Shown here in pieces: positions 48,038-59,449 of a stretch of DNA of 64,000 nucleotides. The notes under the pieces are model-generated. The model had not been told where the DNA came from and did no database searches. It saw only the letters and a list, made by a program, of their open reading frames with translations. The stretch is taken from the NCBI GenBank assembly GCA_014155875.1, contig JACEFZ010027116.1, forward strand, positions 72,501 to 136,500, written 5' to 3'. Numbering within the stretch: the first letter of the stretch is position 1; every line of letters begins with the position of its first letter. The translations under genes and the position numbers were made by a program. The DNA is from Cepaea nemoralis. Its lineage: Eukaryota; Mollusca; Gastropoda; Stylommatophora; Helicidae.

Positions 48038-48440
48038 TATTAGGTGATACGTTTAACAAAACACAGTTTAAAATAACTGTTGTAATAGAATGAATATGAT
48101 AAACAGCTGAGCAAAACACAGTTTAAAGTAACCATTGTGATATAATAGATTTTGTGAACAGCTGAATAAAACACAGGTTAAAGTAACCGTTGTGATAGAA
48201 TGGATTAAGTGAACAGCTGAATACAACACAGATTAAAGTAACCGCTGTGACAGAATGGATTAGATGATCAGCTGAATAAAACACACGTTAAAGTAACCGT
48301 TGTGATAGAATGGATTAAGTTAACAGCTGAATAAAACAATTATTAAAGTAACCGTTGTGATACAAAAGAATAAATAAACACTAGATTTAGACAGGAATTT
48401 AAGTAACCGTGAGAGAAAAATGGATTAAGTAGACAGCTAA
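48038..48440. repeat. Minisatellite of about 60-bp units, right part
   Basis: Continuation of the array at 28205-28505, with units AACAGCTGAATAAAACACAG and TTAAAGTAACCGTTGTGATA. Confidence 0.85.
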
Positions 48441-48599
48441 AAGTAACGTTTATTAAGTGTCTAGCAATTGCCATAGGCCATTACACTTGCCAGCACTTGC
48501 GATCCGTAACAGCTTGTATCCATTTGTGAGCTATCTTTCAGTGCCATGCCATAAAACTTAAGAACCGCTTCTCCCTGCCTTCCTCTAACATATTTCCAG

Positions 48600-50010
48600 T
48601 TGCCACATGTTCCTTGTGTTATCTTCTTCGTGGAGAGATGTATTGGTGGGTGGGGGAATATGTGTGTGGATGAGGGATGTTTCAGGGTGGAATTGTGAGT
48701 GGGTCGGTGGGGGTGTCAGTGTGGGCAAATTGGTGGATGGGGTGTGTAGAGTGAGGGTTGGGATGTGTGGGTGGGGGTATGTGGGTGGGGGTATGTGGAT
48801 GGGTGTGTCGGGATGTGGGTAGGGGTTGTGGGGTTGTGTGTATGGTTGGGGTATGGGTGTGGCTGATGTGTGTATGGATGGAAGAAGTGTGTGGGTTGGG
48901 GATGTGTGTGTGGGTCGGTGTCTGTGTGTTGGTGAGGGAATGTGTGGATAGGGAGTGTATGTGTGGATTGTGGAGGTGTGTGGGTGGTGGGAGAGGTGTG
49001 TTGGAGTATGGGAGAAGTGTGTGGGTGAGAAGATGTGTGCGTGTGGGGATGTGAGTGGGTGGGTGGGGAGGTATGGGATGTGTGGATGTGTGGGGAATGT
49101 GTAGGGGGTGCGGAGATGAGTGGGTTGGTGGGTGGAGGGATGTGAGTATGAATGGGGCGTTGGGTTGGTAAGGGACGTGTGGGAGGAGGATGTGTGTTTG
49201 GATTGGTGTGTGTGCGTGGGTGTTGGTGGGTAGTGGGATGAGTGGGTGATGGTGGGTGGGGGATATGTGGGTGTTGGTAGGTGGGGAATCTGTGTGTGGG
49301 AAATTGTGTTTTCGTGGTGGAGGATGTGTGTCGGTGGGGTATGTGTGTGTGGTTGTTGGGGTGTGTTGGTGGTTGTAAAATGTGTGGGTGGGCGGGAAAT
49401 GTGTGTGTGTGGATGGAAAGATGTGCGGGTATGTGTGGTTGATGTGTGAGTGGGTGAGGGATATGTGTGTTGGTGCGGGATGTGCGAGTGTGAGGGGTAT
49501 GTGTGTATGGTTTGAGGGTGTGTGGGTGGGTGGAGCATGTGTGTGTGTGTGTGTGTGTGAGTGAGCATGAGTGGATTGGGGTATCTGTGAGTGGGTGGAA
49601 AGATGCGTGTGGGTGGGTGAGGGATGCTTGTGTGGGTTGGTGCGAGATGTCTGGTTTTGTGGCGGGATCTGTGAGTGGGTTGAGGGATGAGTGGGAGATG
49701 TGTGGTGAGTGGGGGATGTGTGGTTGGTGGAGGATGTGTGGGTATGGGTGGGTGATGTGTGAATAGGTGAGGGATGTGTTTGTGGGTTGGTGAGGGATGT
49801 GTGTACTGGAGGGGAGATGTGTCACATAACATGAGAATATGCATTGTTTATGCTTTCAACATTCATTTGACAATGTTTTTTTTTTCCTATCTGAATGCAT
49901 CATACACTGTTGATGAACGAAAGATGAGTGATTGGAAGGGCCGTTTGCAAGACATGCCTACGCGCCCAATTTGATACTCATTTGAAAAAAAAAGTTCAAT
50001 TCAATTCAAT
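48600..50010 (+). repeat. Inverted, diverged relative of the 874-bp insert
   Basis: A TG-rich minisatellite (GATGTGTGGGTGGG variants) at 48640-49825 is the reverse complement of the C-rich part of the inserts at 13-19 kb. It is followed by GCATTGTTTATGC, CATTTGACAATGTTT and GCCTACGCGCCCAATTTGAT, matching their unique part in reverse, and it ends in a (CAATT)n tail after an A tract. The minus-strand Pro/His/Thr frames here are compositional. Confidence 0.75.
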
Positions 50011-50029
50011 CCAATTCTCGTAATTTAGA

Positions 50030-50272
50030 TATTGCTGGCTTCCTGGCCTAGAGGTTAGCGACTTTTCTCCGTAGGCTAGTGTACTCTCGTAAGTAACGTG
50101 ATGACGGTGAGAATCAGCAGTGGTTCGAATCGCGTTGGTAACTTACTTATGTGAGCCGGCCGCTCAGAAAGCAAAGGCAAACTACTGAGCATAATCTTGC
50201 CAAGTAATCAACAATCAGCTGAAAGATGCTGATGTTGACAGCGATGTCCTGTAAAGGATATGCAAATGTAGA
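50030..50272 (+). mobile_element. SINE-like element, copy 4
   Basis: The best tRNA-like head: A-box-like TGGCCTAGAGGTTAGCG and the consensus B box GTGGTTCGAATCGCG. Then comes GTGAGCCGGCCGCTCAGAAA and the core shared with copy 3, ending TGTCCTGTAAAGGATATGC. Confidence 0.78.
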
Positions 50273-50510
50273 TATTACCAATAGGATAACACATGATTTA
50301 CATTCCAACAGTGTCAGTGATTATGTGTGTTATGTTCTTCAGCCGCAATACGACTAATTTCCATATTAACATCTTCAGTTTGCGCCTGACGAGATGTGAA
50401 CAATGCTACGCAACCCATTATGCAACCTAATATTCATGTCTTCTTTATGTAAATTCACAAAGGAACTACATTGGTTTCAATAACAAATGATGCTTACAAA
50501 AAGTACTCAC

Positions 50511-50685
50511 CTGAAAGCCTGGCAGTTGAATTTTACTATTAGTTTCGAAGTGAATAGTTAACCTGCTGTTTCTTGGAAGGATGTTTTCATACACGTAACT
50601 CGTATTCCAGGTGTTGCAGAATTTGACGCCATTCACACACAGGTAATCACGCTCACAAATCACAGAACTCTCCAAAGAAAATTTG
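50511..50685 (-). CDS. CUB domain B, 3'-half exon
   Basis: A 175-nt exon with acceptor CTTGTTATCCATTCCAG and donor CAG/GTGAGT. It opens in phase 2, joining after LSLNY of the exon at 54921, and closes in phase 0. It reads KFSLESSVICERDYLCVNGV, then KFCNTW, ENILPRNSRLTIHFETN and LPGFQ. This is the second half of a CUB domain: Cys 3, the acidic DYL-V-G turn, Cys 4, the LP loop, and the final strands ending in GF. An additional cysteine in DYLC is shared with the other two 3'-half exons. With 54921-55102 it makes a complete four-cysteine CUB domain of about 118 residues including the linker. The protein is probably secreted. Confidence 0.88.
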
Positions 50686-52284
50686 CTGGAATGGATAACA
50701 AGCAAGCGTAAATATGGTGTAATACAGTTCAAAGCATGACAGTTGATCAGTTATTTCTTCACTTCCATAATTATACTGTGTTTGTGAAAGGCATATTCGT
50801 CATAGATCATAGGTATGGTGACATCTTTCGCTCTACGAAAACGTTTCCGCCATCTTTACATCTTCATTTGAAGAAACCAAAACTCTCTGCGCCAAGCGAC
50901 TAACTATGCTTTAGTAGACTGCGAAAGTGCCATAAACAGCACACAACTGTTTGTGAATGTTAAGAACAGTTATTTGTCTGCTTTAAAAAATTATGTAACA
51001 GTCCTCTGCTTGTAACTTACGTCATTAATGTGTGCCATTTCAACCGTATTTGTGTTGCGGTTAGAAATGGTTTACAGAGGTGAAATTTGGTGTATACCTT
51101 CAAGAGATGTTAAATTTAAATTGGTGCAAATTTAATGCTTCTATCTTTATTATTAGTTGACATAATAATTGTGGTGCATAAATTTCTGATCTACCCTGGT
51201 AATTATTCAGCTCTTAGTCAAATATGGCGGCGGGTGGTTTATAAATTCTTTCTTAACACTGCTATTTACACCAAACAGGATGATTTCTTCCATCTCCTTG
51301 GCATAAATACGTGTACCATGATGTAGATTGGAGGACAGTTGTTTTCAACTGAAACGGTTTGTGATGTCTTCATATATCTTCATTAACGTGTTGTGGTTTG
51401 AAGACGTTTGTGGTGGTTAGAAGTACAATTGTGTGGTCTGTTCATTATGGCGGAGTGATATGTGTGCATATACTCAACAATTAATAAATATAGAAGTTCG
51501 CGAGGCAGTCAATATTCCATGGGAAGCGCGCTGGAGCAAGGAAACCTCGGCTCATATATGTCCGTTTAGGCCTCAAGAAGTACCCTTTCCATACTGGAAT
51601 CGTCAACACTCCGCTGTTAAGGCCAAGGAGAAGCTCATGGAGGCATTCAGAAATGGAATCGGTCCACAGTGTTTATTTCTTTTGGGGCTGATAATGTTTC
51701 ATTCGGCAGTAAAGCAATGACAGAAACATGGAGGAATTTAATTCATGTATGTACTTCTTTGTATATTTTAGGAATTTTTGTAACACTGTTTTTTACTGTG
51801 AGAGGCTTTGACTCGGAATTTAAGCAATCACAGAAAATTAGAGGCATTTACGTGCCTCTTATTTGTATATTTCAGGATTTTCCTTCCACTGATTTTGCTA
51901 GGAGTCATCAAGTTATAGATAAGTCTCATATCATTTGTGTTCATGTTGTGTCTGCTTCTCCACCCCCTGCTACCGACTCCATCCATGAAGTCAATGAATG
52001 GAGTGATGGAATTGGTTTTGAGAACCTCCATCGTAATCAACCTGCTGCCAATTTTAGGCTACACAATCCTCCAGTTGATAATTTGGTCCATAGCAAATGC
52101 ACGTGGACACTATGGAAATGTCATCAACTATTCATACATAGAGAAAATGCTGCGCCAGAATGGATTTCATAACTTAAAGTGAGACTCTTTGTGGAATAGA
52201 CTGAGCCTGACTACACTTAATGTTATAACATTCTTCCCGTTTTACTCAGCTTGATCCTGTCGATAAAAATGAGTAGTCACAGGC
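50686..52284 (+). other. Intron with unassigned open frames
   Basis: This lies between the two CUB B exons. Plus-strand frames at 51433-51720 (IPWEARWSKETSAHICPFRP) and 51937-52182 (GYTILQLIIWSIANARGHYG, then a stop) look less random than their surroundings. An AG acceptor-like site precedes GYTILQ. I do not recognise a family, and no matching donor or upstream exon could be tied to them. Confidence 0.3.
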
Positions 52285-53750
52285 AGAGACCACTGCATAT
52301 AGGGCGATACCTTCTTGATTTTCCAACCATGTGGGATAGAATATAAATCGGCCTAGCAAAGGCCTACCTCACAGTCAACGCAAACACATTGTGAAATTAA
52401 GAAGGTCAAGGGCAGTAGGTTAAAAAGAGTAAAGTCGTCGATGAGTCAAGTCGAAGATATTCTTCGGCAGGTGTATTCATTTTAGGACTTTGAATATGGC
52501 CAGGAGTGGGTGCCACCAGAATTCTCACGTCCTTTTCCGTTTGCATTCAACTAGATAGAAAATGCAGACATGAAAAGTTGGATGCTGTAGAGGCGGAAGT
52601 ACAGACTTTGATCTTCGAGAATTCTTTAGAGGTTGACGCTGTCATTTACATAGATAGGTCGGTAGTTCCAGTGGCGTCACTGGGGTTGGTGTCACCCAGT
52701 GCGGTAAACTCTTGGTGTCACCCCTCTAGACTTTCACCATGGTCTTCTTCCGAGTGTTCCTGTACCATATATAATCGCATATAGTAATGTTTGTAAAATA
52801 ATTCAAAAAGTTAATAAGGACATAAGAAAGAAAACAAATTGAACAATTGAACAATATAACTTCAATACTTCAGGTAAAACATAAATAAAAAACTTCGACA
52901 AACTCGGACAAAGTTAAATTTTTGTTATTTAACATTAAAATTTCTAAAATTAACAATGAACGGTTATGAAACCCGACTAGACAGAGCTATGTCTGCTTTA
53001 TCAAATTTGCAATTTTTTTATTTTGGTGTCACCCCTTGATGGTGTCACCCGGTGCGGCCCGGACCCCCCGCACCCCCCTAGTGACGCCCCTGGGTATTTC
53101 GAAGCGTGAGAAGTTCATGGACCTTTAAGGCTATGACTAGAGGAAGAATTGTGAAGGGAGATTCTGGTGCTTTTGCCTCGACCACAAGTAGTCTGACTAT
53201 AGATGTCATGGCAGTATGTAAAGCAATAACATGGCTCTAGGTACATACCTTCATTCGGACATGTTCACATACTGACTCTATAAGTATGTTCATGAAGATA
53301 GCGGTGGGGTGGGTTCGAAGACTGTGGTTGTTGTCTCTGGAGCGGTCAAAGCTGGTAAATATTAGTTTCATTTTCGTGTCAAGGCATGCGGGTGTCCAAC
53401 AACATGAGCAGGCTGACATGCTTGCACGAAAGGCTACTGTGGAGGGCGGACGAGCCATAGACCAGGTTGATATACTGAATGCCCTACGATAAAAATGTCG
53501 TTTGCTAGAACCAAGTGATGACTGTGAATCTACACCCACAATCAGACTGCGAAAAAAGCAAGTTAAAAGAGGCGTGGCCAACAAGAACACTATACAAGAA
53601 GCCACAGATAATTAATAAACCAATACAGAACTGATGTTAGTAGCCGCTCCACGCTGCGGGATTTACTGAAGAGGGGATCCGAGCACTTATGGACTGAATG
53701 GTTCTATGTGAAATGAAGACGATCTGTCGACTAACTAACTAACTTAGTCA
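52285..53750 (+). pseudogene. LINE b3, decayed RT thumb and RNase H (split by a MITE)
   Basis: Fragments GRYLLDFPTMWDRI, SFSVCIQLDRKCRHEKLDAV and DAVIYIDRSVV lie left of a 426-bp insert. SSLTIDVMAVCKAITWL, FIFVSRHAGVQQHEQADMLA and GRAIDQVDILNALR lie to its right. The RNase H residues are partly lost (first motif YIDRS for YTDGS) and there are several stops. The copy ends in ACTAACTAACT near 53748. Confidence 0.8.
52668..53093. mobile_element. MITE, 426 bp, inserted in LINE b3
   Basis: The ends CCAGTGGCGTCACTGGGG and, in reverse complement, CCAGGGGCGTCACTAGGG are imperfect inverted repeats. Subterminal GGTGTCACCC motifs are repeated at both ends. Flanks GTAGTT and GTATTT could be a decayed target duplication. 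There is no transposase, so it is a non-autonomous DNA transposon; the superfamily is uncertain. Confidence 0.75.
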
Positions 53751-53870
53751 GATATGACTGAAGTACCGTATAACAGCAGACTCTACTACCCTCTTTCTGA
53801 TAGCGCCAAATGTTGGGTGGCGTCACCAAAATTGAGGCCCCACATTGTACCAAAAGCCTTTTGCTATATC
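53748..53870 (+). repeat. Fragment of a LINE a-type 5' region
   Basis: GTCAGATATGACTG, CCGTATAACAGCAGAC and GCGCCAAATGTTGGGTGGCG match, in reverse complement, the 5' region of LINE a2 near 41700-41815. Confidence 0.6.
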
Positions 53871-54648
53871 ATATGTTTGCCGTTTAAAGATCATTGTGAC
53901 GTCATCGTACTGTTAAAAACACTAAATGTTGTGCTACTATCAACGGACTCGTCTGGCACAATTGCGCAGTAAGAGATACAACTACAGCATCGGCAGACAA
54001 GGAAAGCACGGGAATGGGACGTCTTTAAGGTCAGTACCATGGAAGTCCCAGTATCGTAGTGCCAATACGCTCATCTGCGGCTCTATGTTAATGGGTTCGA
54101 ATCTTCATCAGGGCGGAATTAAAATCAACCCAGCCCCAATGGGCGTCAAAAATATCTTGGAAAATGAACGTGGTTCTGACCACATTACTCACCGAATGCC
54201 GATTGGTGTATACAAATGTGGGTCTGGCGCAGGAGTACAATGTATCTTGAGGCATGAACAATGGTCCTATATATTACAACGTATTTAATTACAAATGCAA
54301 TTCCTATTAAATGGCATCATATGTTCAATTTAAATTCATTCAACGTGCCACGGAAAATCGTTCCATGTGCCACTCTTAGCATGCGTGCCGTAGGTTGCCA
54401 ATGCCTTATATTCTGGTTTATGTATGTCTATGTCAACAGTCTCCAACACAACTCTCATAGAGTTAGGCTGGCATAATACAGTAACGGTTAATGCACTCGC
54501 TGTTATTCACGAGCTGTGTTTACGAGATTTTCAGCCAAGTTGATGCTCTCTTAGGGGTGTTAGACTTTTTTTTTCCTCGAATTGCTCAACTGATCATTAC
54601 AGGTAGGATTACGCACTCTTAGCAGTTTGACTTAATAGTTAAAACTCT
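53871..54648 (+). other. Unassigned sequence with a tRNA-like stretch
   Basis: At about 54046-54112, AGTATCGTAGTGCCAATACG and the consensus B box ATGGGTTCGAATCTTC suggest a pol III-type SINE head. No tail was recognised and the rest is unassigned. Confidence 0.4.
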
Positions 54649-54766
<118 letters not shown>

Positions 54767-54920
54767 CTCTCTTGTTCAGTCACACACAAGCACAGTGACA
54801 ATATCTACAAGACGATTCTGAGTGAGTTACGAGTATGAATACAATCACACACACTCACACATTCGCACAACAGACTTAACGAGAACAATGGATGAACAGA
54901 CTGCATTCTGTAACACTTAC

Positions 54921-55102
54921 CTGTAATTTAAAGATAAAATCAACGGTTCAGAACCAGATTCCAGCACCAATGAACATTTGGCATTAGCTATGTAATCACC
55001 ACTACCCCAATATGTACTCTGGATAATGAATTGCTCGGTGATCTCTACAAGTCTCACAAGTTTGGTTTCAAATGTATTACACATTTCGTAGACTAGAGGC
55101 AT
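54921..55102 (-). CDS. CUB domain B, 5'-half exon
   Basis: A 182-nt exon with acceptor GTAATTCTGCAG and a perfect donor AG/GTAAGT. It starts in phase 0 and ends in phase 2. It reads MPLVYEMCNTFETK, then FIIQSTYWGSGDYIANAKCS and VLESGSEPLILSLNY. This is the first half of a CUB domain: Cys 1, the I-QS-Y turn (usually I-SP-YP), Cys 2 before a strand, and the strand ending where the domain is split. The Met at the start is an internal codon after the splice site, not a translation start. The exon precedes 50511-50685 by a 4.2-kb intron and follows the 3'-half exon at 63341-63515, which also ends in phase 0. Confidence 0.87.
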
Positions 55103-55367
55103 CTGCAGAATTACATGGATAACCTCTTAGATTTAAACAAATAACGTGGGGTGGCTAGCAATGACGTGCTCCTATTCTTGGCCAAACTGGTATAGTGATT
55201 TGTTTATTTAATTGCTCCTATTCTTACCCAAATCGTTATAGAGCTTTGTTTATTTAATTGCTGATGATTATGATTGGCATGTTCATGTTCACTTTCTATT
55301 GTTGCCATGGTTTTCTACTCAAGAGAAAGGCTCTCTCGGTGTGTGGCATTGTTGACTTGTATATTTG

Positions 55368-55995
55368 CTGGTTGGTTGGTTGGGTAGTTGATTTGTTGGT
55401 TCGTTGACTGGTTGGTTGGATAGTTAGTTGGTTACTTGATTGGTTGGGTGGTTGGTTAGTTGTTTTACTAGTTGGTTGGTTGGGTAGTTGATTTGTTGGT
55501 TCGTTGACTGGTTGGTTGGATAGTTAGTTGGTTACTTGATTGGTTGGGTGGTTGGTTAGTTGTTTTACTAGTTGGTTGGTTGGGTAGTTGATTTGTTGGT
55601 TCGTTGACTGGTTGGTTGGTTGGGTAGTTGATTTGTTGGTTCGTTGACTGGTTGGTTGGCTGGGTAGTTGATTTGTTGGTTCGTTGACTGGTTGGTTGGC
55701 TGGGTAGTTGATTTGTTGGTTCGTTGACTGGTTGGTTGGATAGTTAGTTGGTTGCTTGATTGGTTGGGTGGTTGGTTAGTAGTTTTACTAGTTGGTTGGT
55801 TGGTATGTTCGCAGGTTGGCTCATGAGATTATATTTGGTAGACTGGCTGGATGGTTGTTAGCTATGTAGGTATGTTAGTAGGTACGTTATCTGGTTGGTA
55901 GGTAGGTAGATTTTTAGGTAGGATGACTGATTGGTTGTTTGGTAGGTTGATATGTTGGCAGAATGGTAAGTAAGTTAACTGGTAGGCAGGTAGGT
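55368..55995. repeat. Degenerate (GTTG)n-derived tandem array
   Basis: TTGGTTGG-type tetranucleotides are organised in larger units. GGGTAGTTGATTTGTTGGTT and CGTTGACTGGTTGG recur six times, and a unit of about 100 bp containing GTTGTTTTACTAGTTGG is repeated. Units degrade towards 55990. Confidence 0.9.
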
Positions 55996-56351
55996 TTATA
56001 GTATCGTATCCCATATCGTGTTTGCCCTGAGAAAGTTCTTTCTCTGAGCCATGAAAGGATATCTAGTTGTAACATTATCTGGGTTTCTCAGTGTGTGATA
56101 AATTATGCGCCTGTGTACTTTCTTCAACTCTTGATTCGATGTAATATGCTTAATGTTCTCACCATAGACCACATTAGAGATTGAGTCCTAAAATTTCAGT
56201 TCATCTAGCGGGGGAGACACGACTTAATGAATATTATTAGCAATTCATTTCATGGTTCAATATATGTCAGTTCCATACAGTAGAGGGGAGATGCCTTGAA
56301 AATATTAGAACAAGAATCGCCATGGCGTGAGCAGCCTTTTCACAGATGATA
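55996..56351. other. Intron sequence, nothing recognised
   Basis: No frame, splice signal or repeat was recognised in this spacer. Confidence 0.5.
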
Positions 56352-56373
56352 TAGACAGACAGACAGACAGACT

Positions 56374-56435
<62 letters not shown>

Positions 56436-56744
56436 TAAACATACAAACAAACAAACGAACAAATAAACAAGCAAATATACAAGCATGCAGGCAGGCAGGC
56501 ATGCACCCACCCACCCACCTACCCACCACACCACAGACACACACATACATACATACATACATACATACATACATACATACATACATACATACATACATAC
56601 ATACATACATACACATACATACATACATACATACATACATACATACATACATACATACATACATACATACATACATGCATGCATACATACATACATACAT
56701 ACATACATACATACATACATACATACACACATACATACATACAT

Positions 56745-56779
<35 letters not shown>

Positions 56780-57000
56780 TACATACATACATACATACAT
56801 ACATACATACATACATACATACATACATACATACATACATACATACATACATACATACATACATACATACATACATACATACATACATACATACATACAT
56901 ACATACATACATACATACATACATACATACATACATACATACATACATACATACATACATACATACATACATACATACATACATACATACATACATACAT
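56352..57000. repeat. (CAGA)n then (CATA)n microsatellite array
   Basis: A CAGA block at 56352-56434, a short transition containing AAACAAACAAACG and GGCAGGCAGG, then CATA units from 56546 to 57000 with CACA interruptions. Confidence 0.95.
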
Positions 57001-57640
57001 GTGTGCATTTATCACTATAAGGCATCCAAGGAGAATAAGTCACTTTCACAAAGGACAATCTGCTGAATTCAGATCCAAGTCCTCGTGGTTCCTCAACCAG
57101 ATTCGAGCTATTCGCTCGTTCTGTTGCCATCAATATCTATTGGACATTTTATAAAATATCAACTTTAATGCAGTACAGAGCAGCTCAGCCTACGTTTACT
57201 TCCTACTTCTAATATATGCTTTTCTGGAAGCCGTGTGGTGAAATGTCGTCAAGTTTCGGAGTTATGTTAAAGAGAGCGCCAATGATTGGGACTAATCAAC
57301 TAAATCTCAAAGTCTTCCAGAATATTAACCAACAGTAACAAGAAGTAATTAAGAGTGTTCCATTCGTGCCGTTACCGAAAATGAAAACTAAGTTGATATA
57401 CGGAGTCACCCCGCTGATGAATTACCGTGTGGCGCAAAACGCTATGTATAGACCATGCATTATTTCGACGTCATTCATTCATTAAAATATCTCGCGACAA
57501 TAACAAATGTCGTCCTGGGTGTTCCAGGAAAGGTTTGCCTAATAGTCCGTGCACAGCGATTGGTTGAAATCATAGTGACCTTTTATATAAATAAGAATAC
57601 ATTTTATACTTACCGTAACACTCCAAACTACGAGTGCTAA
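57001..57640. other. Flank of the CATA array and unassigned intron
   Basis: The first 60 bp (TATAAGGCATCCAAGGAGAA, TAAGTCACTTTC) resemble the flank of the other CATA array at 23990-24040. Nothing further is recognised. Confidence 0.5.
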
Positions 57641-59380
57641 CAAGACAAGTCACCTGAAAAAGTCAAGAAACCTTATACTGGAGAAAGTGGCAAGAACACC
57701 AAAAGATGTGCAGTGTGGGAGCCGACCTAGACCGTCAAGAAGACGAACGTGGACAGCCTGCCCGCGAGCTGCAAAGAACCTGAAACTACAGTCACTACTG
57801 AGGTTACTACGAAGAGTATCGACGACAGCCCACCACAGACAAGAACCAAGACAGCTGAGAAGGAGGAGAAAGACACCAGAGGCGGAAAAACCGACTCAAA
57901 AACAGTCAGATGGATTGTCTAGCGTATTCAAGTGGAGCTATCAGACGAACAAATCACGAAGCAGCTACAATAAGAAAATCTCCACCTCAGAATCTTGAAG
58001 GCGGAGCGGATCCTAACATACTCAAAGATCCCTACTACGCTGGCGGTGGTGACGACTGAGGGCAGCGAGATACCAGGCCAGGTGTCGATCAACAAGATAA
58101 TGCAACAGCTCGATAGGTTTATACCAAGAATCAACCAATGTTCAAGATGCCAGAGGGCCGGCCCAAGTCGAACAATATGCCGCAGCATGACTGAAATATG
58201 CCGATACTGCGCCGATCACCACGCCTTCAAGGAGTGCCCATTGGCCAAGCTTGACACGGACTTCCAAGTACCCAACAACAAACGAAAGTGTGCCAACAGC
58301 CTGGGCAAGCATGGAGCAAGATACTTGGGCTGTCCGTACCTGCAAGGACACAGAGACGCCTTAAAGATCACAATTACCACAAAGACACCATTCAATGAAG
58401 CAATGCGGAAGGGCGAGGCAGCCACGGGTATAGCACAAGCTGAGAGAGATCAACTGCAAAAGCAGATAGACGAGTTGAACAAACAGGTCAAGGCACTGCT
58501 GACGCCGACTCCGACCAGCGACAATGACAAACTGCTGGCTGAAATAAAGGAGATCCATCAAAACATCAACCAAGAAGTGGAACATATGGCACTGATAAAG
58601 AAGGAGAACGAAGAAATCCTACAAACCATTAAACGAGAGCGAGAACTACAGAAAGTTGAAAAAGAACTCTTCCAAAACAAACCAACAGACGCCTTACAAG
58701 AAACCACAGATAAACCGCAAGATGAAAACCAAGAGGCCGAGCCTGAACCGCAAGTTAAAGCCAGCAGCCCAACCACAACGCCCAAGAGGGAACCACTATC
58801 CCGTCGGATCTCTGAAGGAGGCACAGAATACCCACTTAGCAGGGAGGAACTCCAGCGTGAGGTATTCAGAAGGCGCTGGGAAGAAAAAGGGTAAAAAAGC
58901 CCAAGAAACTCCGGGGGAAACCGATGGAATACCCAGTCTTACACTACGACTGTGAGACCGACTTCGAGTACTAAATATATGACGGCAAAATCGCCCCATG
59001 GCTGACCACGAAGAAAGAAAATTTAAGGCAGCAGATTCTCAAACGCGAAAAGGAGGAAAATGAAAACGTCGTAAAGCTCCTACAGAAAATAGACAAAAAA
59101 GGAGACCAAAAGACCAAATAAAAAGTCCTTATAAGGACTGCAACCGGCCAAGCCAGACAAGCCAGGAGCCTGCACCAACAAAGAAAACCACAAGAGGCGA
59201 CGAGCACAAAGGATAGCCGCCGACCGATCCCCAAGCTGACATCACAGACACAAACACTTACATAACCAGATAGGACTTACCCTAAAGAGCGCACAAGACA
59301 AGATTCAGGGTGAATAAACCCACAAAAACTACGGCTCTCAACAATAACCAACACTGAGGAAGCAGGTTAAAAGAGACCGA
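57641..59380 (+). mobile_element. Non-LTR retrotransposon remnant with ORF1 only
   Basis: An arginine-rich start (57687-57998, another frame), the zinc-knuckle ORF1 (57995-58894) and about 480 bp of stop-rich sequence. No endonuclease or reverse transcriptase follows. It is either a 3'-deleted LINE or an ORF1-only non-autonomous form. Confidence 0.6.
57995..58894 (+). CDS. LINE ORF1 (gag-like) with zinc knuckles and coiled coil
   Basis: A 299-codon frame. The N-terminal part (RILTYSKIPTTLAVVTTEGS) looks like the RRM-like/PRE domain that precedes the knuckles in Jockey- and I-like ORF1 proteins. Cysteine/histidine motifs follow: CSRCQRAGPSRTIC, CRYCADHHAFKEC, and a third, incomplete CANSLGKHGARYLGC. 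Residues about 140-235 are charged and helical (QLQKQIDELNKQVKALLTPT, EIHQNINQEVEHM), probably a coiled coil, and the tail is acidic and proline-rich. The product would bind the element RNA. The upstream frame 57687-57998 probably belongs to the same ORF, separated by a frameshift near 57990. Confidence 0.72.
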   Translation: MKAERILTYSKIPTTLAVVTTEGSEIPGQVSINKIMQQLDRFIPRINQCSRCQRAGPSRTICRSMTEICRYCADHHAFKECPLAKLDTDFQVPNNKRKCANSLGKHGARYLGCPYLQGHRDALKITITTKTPFNEAMRKGEAATGIAQAERDQLQKQIDELNKQVKALLTPTPTSDNDKLLAEIKEIHQNINQEVEHMALIKKENEEILQTIKRERELQKVEKELFQNKPTDALQETTDKPQDENQEAEPEPQVKASSPTTTPKREPLSRRISEGGTEYPLSREELQREVFRRRWEEKG

Positions 59381-59449
59381 ATTTGGAATTTTTGTTTTGA
59401 AAATAGAATTGGAATACTTACCGTAATTATTATTTTTTTTTTTTTTGCG

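Noticed and set aside
48585..49844. 419-codon Pro/His/Thr frame on the minus strand
   Set aside because: It covers the TG-rich minisatellite and an overlapping second frame is equally open. It is compositional.
57607..57652. Minus-strand acceptor and donor around LVLLALVVWSVT, which looks like a signal peptide exon
   Set aside because: There is no ATG in frame and a TGA directly precedes the hydrophobic codons. A spliced first exon cannot be supported.
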